Assembly: GCA_030605705.1 (NCBI GenBank)
Contig: JAUWHU010000057.1
Coordinates: 1 to 9,025 of the forward strand
Reading direction: 5' to 3'
DNA from: Thermoflexia bacterium
Lineage (GTDB): Bacteria; Chloroflexota; Anaerolineae; B4-G1; SLSP01
DNA: 9,025 nucleotides
Shown: positions 6,801 to 9,025 of the stretch, one piece after another
How the letters are laid out: each line of letters opens with the position of its first letter
Numbering within the stretch: the stretch's first letter is position 1
Program-made: the position numbers and the translations under genes
Notes under the pieces: generated by a model
Databases searched by the model: none
What the model saw: the letters and a program-made list of their open reading frames with translations, nothing else
What the model was told of the DNA's origin: nothing

Positions 6801-9025
6801 TCCTCCTCCGCGAAGCGTTTCCAGTACATTATCCTGCCGGCTAACCTGCGCCTCAGCCTGGGGGCAGGGCCGTACCAGGCCGGCGGCAACCTGCCGGTCG
6901 TGGTCGCCAACGTCGGCGGCGGTGTAACTGACTACACCGGCCAACTCCTCCTGCGCGACGGGGGGGGACGGTTGGTCTCCTGGGGCAGCACCGCCGGCCG
7001 GCTGGGCAGCGGCGGGGCGGACACTTATCTGCTGGCGCTCCCGTCCGACCTGAAAGAGGGTCTCTATACCCTGCGGGCTTCCTTCACGGCCCATGCCACC
7101 GGCCAGCGAGTGCGCCTGACCCGCATCGTCGCCATCCACGGCCTGGAAGCCGACCTGCGCGCGGTCGCGGGGGAGCAAGTTTACCACTCCGGCGACCCCA
7201 TCACCGCTACCGCCTGGGTGACGAATAGCGGCGACTTTGCTATCGCCGGCGGCACGCTTACACTCCAGGGCATCTCCATGCTGGGGGGCGGCCCCCTGGC
7301 CGGGGTCGTGCAGGATAGTGACGGCCGCCTGATTGGCGCTCGCGTCACCCTGGACGACGACCGGGCGGTCTGGACCAATCTGGCCGGCGAGTACCGCTTC
7401 GAGAGCGTCGGCGTGGGCGACCACCTCTTCCAAGTGGAACGAGCCGGTTACCAGGTCTACACGGCGACCCACTTTGTGGCCGGACCGCAGGAGCCGCTGA
7501 CGTTGACGTTGACCTCTCTGTCCACCGCAGAACTCTCCGGTACCGTGCGCGTCAGCGGAGGCATCACCATCGTCGTAGGCGCCGACGTCCACTTGAGCAA
7601 TGGTCCCGCCCCGGCCCAGCCGGCCCACCTGCGCACTGGCGGTGATGGTACTTACCACTTCACCGGTCTGGAACCGGGTACCTACGCCATCACCGTCACC
7701 GCCCCCGGCTTCCAGGACTATACCGCCAACGTCACCCTGGCCGAGGGCGACAACACCCACGACGTAAACCTGCAAGTCGGTTCCCTCGTTGTGAAACAAG
7801 GGGATAGTTACCTTGCCTCCCACACTCCCTCTCCCCCACACTTCCCCTCTCTCCCTCTCCCATACTCCCCTTCTCCCTCCCTCTCTCCCCATCGCCGTCC
7901 TCCTGGCCTGGCCTGTCCGCTGCCCTGGCCGATCCTGCATCCCCTGGAGATCGACGTCAGCGGCGACATCCTCACCCACACCACCTGGATAACTGCCAAC
8001 AGCCCCTACGTCCTCACCAGCGACGTGGTAATCACGCGCGGCGTAACGTTGACCGTCGAAGCGGGGGTGATAGTGCAAGGGCAAGACGGCACAGAATTGC
8101 AAGTATTGGGACACTTGGAAGCAGTCGGTACGGCAAGTCAGCCGATCACCTTCACCTCCTCGGCGGACAGCGGGCCGAACCAGTGGGCCGGACTGGTCTT
8201 TAACGGCGGCACGGGCAACCTGAAACACGTCACCGTGCGCTACGGCGGCGATCGCTACAACAGCGGTCTCTCGGATTACAAATGGGGCAGCAACATCGCC
8301 GTGAAAAATGTACTCACCGGTGTGGTACGTATCGAGAGCAGTCAAATCATCACCCAGAACGAATACTACGGCGGCTACACCGACTACGGACTCTACGCCA
8401 CCAACAGCCGCGTGGTGGTCAGTGACACGCTCTTTGCCGGCAATGGCAACGGCACCCAGGACTATGCGTTCTACGCCACCGGCGGCAGCGTCATCACCAT
8501 CACCGGCTCTACCTTCCGCGACAACCCGGGAGCCGCGGCGCAGGTGGAAGCGGACAGCCGCGTCTTGGGGAACACTTTCTCCGGCAATGGCTACAACCGC
8601 GTGTACATCGCCGGCGGTGCGGTGGCGACAGGGGCCAGGCTGGCCGATCAAGAGGGCTTGGATATCTATGTGTTGATGGGCAACCTGAGTGTGCCGGCCG
8701 GCATCACCCTGACGGTGGAGCCGGGGGTAGAGGCGCGGTTTTACGACGATAGGGGCCTGTACGTCTATGGTCACCTGGAAGCCCGGGGAACCGCCAGCCA
8801 GACGATTACTTTTAGGGCGGGTACCACCAACGCTGGCTGGGATGGGCTGATCTTTGACGGCGGCACAGGAGATTTGCGCTACGTAACGGTCTGGCACGGC
8901 CGAGACGAGAACGGCATCAAACCGGCCGGAATCGCTGTGCGGGACGTCATCACCGGGGAAGTGCGCATCGAAAACAGCGAGATAGGGGAGACTGGCGGAA
9001 ACGGAGCGCACGGCTTATACGTGGA
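723..9025 (+). CDS. Giant secreted RHS/YD-repeat mosaic protein with Ig-like and beta-helix extension (3' partial)
   Basis: Starting at ATG 723 behind a good ribosome binding site, the frame stays open for 2,767 complete codons to the window edge with no stop. Domain order (residues): signal peptide 1-38; linker with two PTPSGQGQ copies 45-78; RHS N-terminal DUF6531-like domain 81-190; about 32 YD repeats 217-950; RHS-associated core 975-1075; Gly/Ala-rich tip domain 1076-1260; GATase1/ThuA-like domain 1303-1498; six to seven CARDB/Ig-like domains 1519-2183; two carboxypeptidase-regulatory-like domains 2191-2359; low-complexity Pro/Ser linker 2361-2400; beta-helix units from about 2430 onward. 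RHS proteins form a hollow beta shell around a C-terminal toxin tip in ABC toxins and contact-dependent or type VI effectors. Usually little follows the tip, whereas here at least 1,690 residues follow the core. Sec export and a cell-surface or released location are inferred. The role (toxin delivery, adhesion or interspecies contact) is undecided. No immunity gene is visible because the 3' end lies outside the window. Confidence 0.93.
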   Translation, partial: MKTSSRWIHRLYRATSLLCVVSLLLSSLPLLPATPVYAQEGTEPTPSGQGQIGDQPQHGTGVKHPTPSGQGQPSVPGPPGVMVNAFNGNLHYHRIDLTTSADRFPAPIIQSELSYSSLCSGEDRGFGFGWRFGYDMAYREEDDGDVTILWPDGREDRFDNQGDGEFTAPPGVHDTLTRPSTDVYRLTGLEGTVYYFDSARHRHITRLEAENGLALVFTYDANNRLTTLQDVYGRTLRLTYDGNGRVIRITHDFLNRSLDLAYDDDDNLAAITDPAGQITNYGYSSHRLSRVTLPDGRKYTCSYTDNDQVTAIRGSYGSWDFSSHGSWISWFYRTVDGQVRRTVYEFDDKGRVTQIEDPLGSLTRFEWDSQDNLIAATDAEGQRMTYTYNEYGNIHTQTDPLGYTSIFTRAAMSTHLVGSQDELGQVCTYSFDDHGNLVSTRDPLGHERTFTYEATGRLLSETDPLGYITSYERDAYGRQTHVHNSLGNTGVLAYDPSGGISTFRDPFGNTVTTTYNLLGWPVSMVDDLGHQMTKEYDVEGRLTRQTDPLGRVQQYQYDEAGYPSSYIDPRGVVERYQYDEAGNLLRATDGNGHTLRFEYDSLDNMIRSTDPNDQSTSFTYDRLGRPTGLTAPDGATVRYENDALGHLVRIDYPGDNDVTYAYDARSQLTEARNNDAVIRYAHDAVGNLLRQVVAIATQTYTTTYSYDAGGHRLTMTDPDGGVTRYGYDGLSRLVVITGTRGLATRFEYDAAGRMTRKSLPNGNYVTYTYDAVHNLLSLTEYDEDDQVMGGESYGYDAAGWRTRRTDLLTGQVLTYAYDAAGQLVGYQEDGSETTYTYDRAGNRLSQTSDSQTIAYTYDAANQLLRTEQSSPAQFTYDARGNLAARTTATGDSTYTYDAWNRLTEAQLADGSTVTYQYGPDGQLLARTDAAGTVSYIYDGVNLLMEKAPDGTTLAQYTMTPATDDLISLERGGTAYYAHRDALGSLTALSDDTGAIVERYAYDPFGVPLTPIPVRQPAFTGRPYDPAVGLYDMRNRTYAPALGRFLQRDPLGAVSGLNFYIYVCNNPTNETDLLGFGDNDGYWWNVVSAAWDTAIGAGEVGLGIAGIVAPEPATTVGGVFLFTKGCGDAWLGAANLMNAILGKKSNIPSNTFDALAQGSAYALGLSPKNKELLRIAFAMADMLATGKMDPFKSVSFFAKGGKLASNMARTAKGLASVLGKFGDIKWSIDKAVEAKGYWYVPGVGPNGKEVILKIKPPKRLKDHSDDTLSVASPQFPAAGATGLTTNLHSPSSILQSPLYRRTPRIAILWNGFPEEAGAFLNSLGEPYDTLDVDFSPVVAALYPVLLIPSGGLYGLEGSASFRARLEAYVAGGGTILVSAQQKGYEFAALPGGLSGYGWAEDQSCFNASVYFPQYHQALSGFNGQYLTTLVDGYFTTYPTNTVSLLDRDKNGYPAALLYPYGDGYVMATTIYADWGHSNYQCTRHDHRVWRDLIAWGTLAGATTGATAEGATTEGRPYPDFSPGEPVTVSVRLQNASGQDATAARLIFLDPDKNIFEEQTITVTVSAGDQVTITHTPLHPTSLGVWAVDYVLLDDDGYVIQDQAIGAAFVVSDPAASIGPARPWDFWTTAPSEYWAQGMTGEFTFHIRNRTASARDNVQVRYVFYHHAMETGDPTYGRPDLLIHDVGAVPANSEITFTVQATMLTKDRIFGYLYEDGRQKLRNSFQIRSWPAAAQATVQPAQDSYYVGQPVTVTVTLTNTEQAPYAATARLQATAPGGATFDLQEQPFTLDAEGSVAALVYTLTMPVTPTFGLHTLQVEALRDGQVVGFGQAHFDLPSPHIAVTVQGPDAYRLGQDNTVAFILENQGGTIVDDGAFNVRLEAPGGQTLWNASDAFTLDGWQAVTFTHSVPFSTALGVYRFVYETRMHGGLISRDATEAPAAYAVTRETDKSRYSGGETLVVTVTVQNIGDFRETLDVSLEVPAAPFSQTQTTTPDVGQVINLSYQVELDTAIPGGVHPMTVTLTTGGGSSSAKRFQYIILPANLRLSLGAGPYQAGGNLPVVVANVGGGVTDYTGQLLLRDGGGRLVSWGSTAGRLGSGGADTYLLALPSDLKEGLYTLRASFTAHATGQRVRLTRIVAIHGLEADLRAVAGEQVYHSGDPITATAWVTNSGDFAIAGGTLTLQGISMLGGGPLAGVVQDSDGRLIGARVTLDDDRAVWTNLAGEYRFESVGVGDHLFQVERAGYQVYTATHFVAGPQEPLTLTLTSLSTAELSGTVRVSGGITIVVGADVHLSNGPAPAQPAHLRTGGDGTYHFTGLEPGTYAITVTAPGFQDYTANVTLAEGDNTHDVNLQVGSLVVKQGDSYLASHTPSPPHFPSLPLPYSPSPSLSPHRRPPGLACPLPWPILHPLEIDVSGDILTHTTWITANSPYVLTSDVVITRGVTLTVEAGVIVQGQDGTELQVLGHLEAVGTASQPITFTSSADSGPNQWAGLVFNGGTGNLKHVTVRYGGDRYNSGLSDYKWGSNIAVKNVLTGVVRIESSQIITQNEYYGGYTDYGLYATNSRVVVSDTLFAGNGNGTQDYAFYATGGSVITITGSTFRDNPGAAAQVEADSRVLGNTFSGNGYNRVYIAGGAVATGARLADQEGLDIYVLMGNLSVPAGITLTVEPGVEARFYDDRGLYVYGHLEARGTASQTITFRAGTTNAGWDGLIFDGGTGDLRYVTVWHGRDENGIKPAGIAVRDVITGEVRIENSEIGETGGNGAHGLYV
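855..937 (+). repeat. Two 20-bp direct copies encoding PTPSGQGQ in the N-terminal linker
   Basis: Bases 855-874 and 918-937 are near identical (one mismatch) and sit in the same reading frame, so TPSGQGQ appears twice within about 30 residues just after the signal peptide. The stretch is Pro/Gly/Gln-rich and is probably an unstructured spacer between the cleavage site and the RHS N-terminal domain. Confidence 0.8.
963..1292 (+). other. RHS N-terminal (DUF6531-like) domain
   Basis: The segment starts VMVNAFNGNLHYHRIDL and continues with ELSYSS, then GFGFGWRFGYDM and WPDGREDRFD. The order of a G-x-L strand, a Y-S-S/Y-N-S motif, a G-x-G-x-G-W turn and a D-G strand is typical of the domain preceding YD repeats in secreted RHS proteins. 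In known structures it plugs or seals one end of the RHS shell; that role is carried over from the family and not shown here. Confidence 0.7.
1371..3570 (+). repeat. RHS/YD repeat region, about 32 degenerate copies
   Basis: From FTYDANNRLTTL to YIYDGVNLLMEK the protein repeats the pattern (Y/F)xYDxxGxLxxxxDxxG with a spacing of roughly 21 residues, and I counted about 32 copies. Most keep the YD or FD pair, while several are worn (YERDAYGR, YAHDAVGN, YQYGPDGQ). The count is of the right order for a full RHS cocoon. Codons are rich in TAC/TAT and GAC/GAT, which leaves long empty frames on the opposite strand. The many tyrosine positions are characteristic of the spiral beta sheet of this fold. 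Confidence 0.95.
3645..3947 (+). other. RHS-associated core with altered self-cleavage motif
   Basis: Reading YYAHRDALGSLTAL, YAYDPFG, FTGRPYDPAVGLYDMRNRTY, LGRFLQRDPLG and NFYIYVCNNPTNETDLLGF, this is the conserved RHS core that closes the shell. In ABC toxins the motif DPxGL-X18-DPxGL carries two aspartates that cut the chain after the second motif. Here D1048 and D1071 are both kept with exactly the right spacing, but the motif reads DPLGA-X18-DLLGF, so the second proline and both leucines are changed. Self-cleavage may be kept, slow or lost. Confidence 0.93.
3948..4515 (+). other. RHS tip: pre-toxin-like Gly/Ala-rich region with lower GC
   Basis: This segment follows the core directly, where RHS proteins carry their variable tip. 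It begins with WWNVVSAAWDTAIGAGEVGL and GIAGIVAPEPATTVGG, a hydrophobic Gly/Ala stretch like the pre-toxin helices of polymorphic toxins. It continues through a helical basic region (residues about 1180-1220, with AKGGKL and RTAKGLASVLGKFG) and ends in GYWYVPGVGPNGKEVILKIK. No catalytic toxin motif is recognisable, so activity is unknown. By hand count, 4141-4500 is about 50% GC against about 69% in 4621-4860, and AT-ending codons (aaa, gtt, aat, gga) are frequent. This suggests a different origin from the downstream part. It could be a remnant of a former toxin tip. Confidence 0.6.
4574..4608. repeat. Five tandem 7-bp repeats inside the coding frame
   Basis: The units are caatctc, cattctc, catcctc, cattctc and caatctc (consensus CATTCTC), translated as NLHSPSSILQSP. 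They lie between the RHS tip and the GATase-like domain. Because 7 is not a multiple of 3, loss or gain of one unit would shift the frame; the alternative frames reach stops near 4996 and 4981. The array resembles intergenic STRR heptamers, not protein-coding repeats, and the unit differs from the ACGCAYC heptamers at 661-688. Confidence 0.85.
4629..5216 (+). other. Class I glutamine-amidotransferase/ThuA-like domain, apparently without nucleophile
   Basis: Residues about 1303-1498 begin with the strand RIAILWNG and continue with LYPVLLIPSGGLYG, the helix RARLEAYVAGGGTILVSAQQ and later GYVMATTIYADWGHSNYQ. The order of strand, G-G turn, helix and AYVAGGGTILVS strand is that of GATase1-like or ThuA-like flavodoxin-type folds found in large secreted proteins. 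The nucleophile elbow (GxCxG in active enzymes) is not visible: the equivalent strand ends V-S-A-Q-Q. The domain is therefore probably structural or carbohydrate-associated. Sharp GC enrichment begins just upstream, near 4500. Confidence 0.5.
5217..5267. repeat. GGGGCGACC direct and inverted repeat inside the coding frame
   Basis: Three direct copies of ggggcgaccRca (5217-5228, 5229-5240, 5244-5255) are followed by an inverted copy ggtcgcccc (5259-5267). The last pair makes a 9-bp stem with a 6-base loop. It reads in frame as GATTGATAEGATTEGRP and links the GATase-like domain to the first Ig-like domain. Hairpin repeats of the form GTAGGGGCGACC are, from memory, widespread between genes in Chloroflexota and cyanobacteria. 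Confidence 0.85.
5277..7271 (+). other. Array of six CARDB/Ig-like beta domains plus a truncated seventh
   Basis: About 100-residue beta modules repeat with weak identity. Recurrent signatures are SPGEPVTVSVRLQN, YYVGQPVTVTVTLTN, YRLGQDNTVAFILEN, YSGGETLVVTVTVQN, YQAGGNLPVVVANV and YHSGDPITATAWVTN, each an entry loop with G followed by two strands and an Asn turn. Approximate limits are 5277-5558, 5559-5918, 5919-6230, 6231-6542, 6543-6839, 6840-7142 and a short 7143-7271. Such CARDB or Ig-like arrays act as rigid stalks holding adhesive or catalytic heads away from the cell. The second module is the least typical. Confidence 0.7.
7293..7799 (+). other. Two carboxypeptidase-regulatory-like beta domains
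   Basis: Unit one (7293-7526) reads PLAGVVQDSDGRLIGARVTL, then TNLAGEYRFESVGVGDHLFQ and VERAGYQ. Unit two (7527-7799) reads AELSGTVRV, then TGGDGTYHFTGLEPGTYAIT and VTAPGFQDY. The order xGxVxDxxGxxxxGAxV, G-x-Y-x-F, G-x-Y-x-(I/L)-x-V and A/P-G-(Y/F) is the hallmark of the CarboxypepD_reg family, a transthyretin-like sandwich common in secreted and surface proteins. A structural role is inferred. Confidence 0.8.
7816..7893. repeat. 78-base G-free CT-rich tract inside the coding frame
   Basis: From 7816 to 7893 the plus strand has no G at all. It contains nine runs of three or more C within 64 bases (for example 7833-7837 and 7887-7890) separated by T, CT or AC. It is translated as a Pro/Ser/Leu linker (SHTPSPPHFPSLPLPY and following) between the second carboxypeptidase-regulatory-like domain and the beta-helix. 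The complementary, template strand has the G-runs needed for G-quadruplexes. It looks like a degenerate simple repeat of the kind found between genes. Confidence 0.85.
8010..9025 (+). other. Right-handed beta-helix of tandem 220-residue units (runs off window)
   Basis: Unit one (from about 8010) and unit two (from about 8674) align: VTLTVEAGV against ITLTVEPGV, LGHLEAVGTASQPITF against YGHLEARGTASQTITF, and FNGGTGNLKHVTVRYG against FDGGTGDLRYVTVWHG. The offset is 660 bases at 8043/8703 and 654 bases at 8199/8853, after a two-codon gap. Between them, short turns with N-S-x-V, SGN and ST-F patterns (YATNSRVVVSDTLF, GGSVITITGSTFRDN) indicate a pectate-lyase-like parallel beta-helix, typical of adhesins and polysaccharide-binding or -degrading proteins. 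No catalytic residues could be assigned. The frame is still open at the window end. Confidence 0.85.

Noticed and set aside
6153..9011. Minus-strand open frame of 952 codons
   Set aside because: It lies wholly opposite the giant plus-strand gene. The plus strand shows clear domain families and an internal repeat in frame, while the minus translation has no recognisable domain. GC-rich codon bias alone keeps this frame open.

Overview
The window looks like part of a high-GC genome, probably a filamentous Chloroflexota bacterium (Anaerolineae, Caldilineae or Ardenticatenia type). Three things suggest this, from family knowledge and not from any search. The first protein ends in a YLPLVLRN-type tail that is common on secreted Chloroflexota proteins. 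The intergenic and linker DNA carries heptamer and GGGGCGACC-type repeats of a style common in Chloroflexota and cyanobacteria. The second gene is a giant secreted mosaic protein. No tRNA, rRNA, CRISPR array, transposase or attachment site was seen.

Layout. Positions 2-427 hold the 3' end of a secreted protein gene with a cupredoxin-like C-terminal domain and the IYLPLVLRN tail. Positions 428-722 are an intergenic spacer with a perfect 31-bp palindrome (450-480), an imperfect hairpin (544-597), a four-copy 7-bp tandem repeat (661-688) and a ribosome binding site (711-716). From 723 to the window end runs one uninterrupted plus-strand reading frame of 2,767 complete codons with no stop. I read it codon by codon across every line. 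It was not closed inside the window, so the true protein is longer.

The giant protein, in order: signal peptide (residues 1-38); a PTPSGQGQ-containing linker; an RHS N-terminal (DUF6531-like) domain; about 32 YD/RHS repeats (residues about 217-950); an RHS-associated core with a modified DPxGL-X18-DPxGL self-cleavage motif (about 975-1075); a lower-GC, Gly/Ala-rich tip domain like those preceding RHS toxins; a class I glutamine-amidotransferase/ThuA-like fold without an evident nucleophile (about 1303-1498); about six CARDB/Ig-like beta domains and a truncated seventh; two carboxypeptidase-regulatory-like beta domains; and a right-handed beta-helix made of 220-residue units, the second running off the window.

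The main point of interest is that an RHS shell, which normally ends in a short toxin tip, continues here for at least about 1,690 residues of adhesin or stalk-like domains. Three in-frame blocks of intergenic-style repeat DNA (4574-4608, 5217-5267, 7816-7893) sit at domain boundaries in this extension. GC content also jumps from about 50% to about 70% near 4500. The gene looks assembled from separate parts, with repeat DNA now serving as interdomain linkers. The protein is probably exported by Sec and displayed or released outside the cell. Whether it is a toxin, an adhesin or both cannot be decided from sequence alone.
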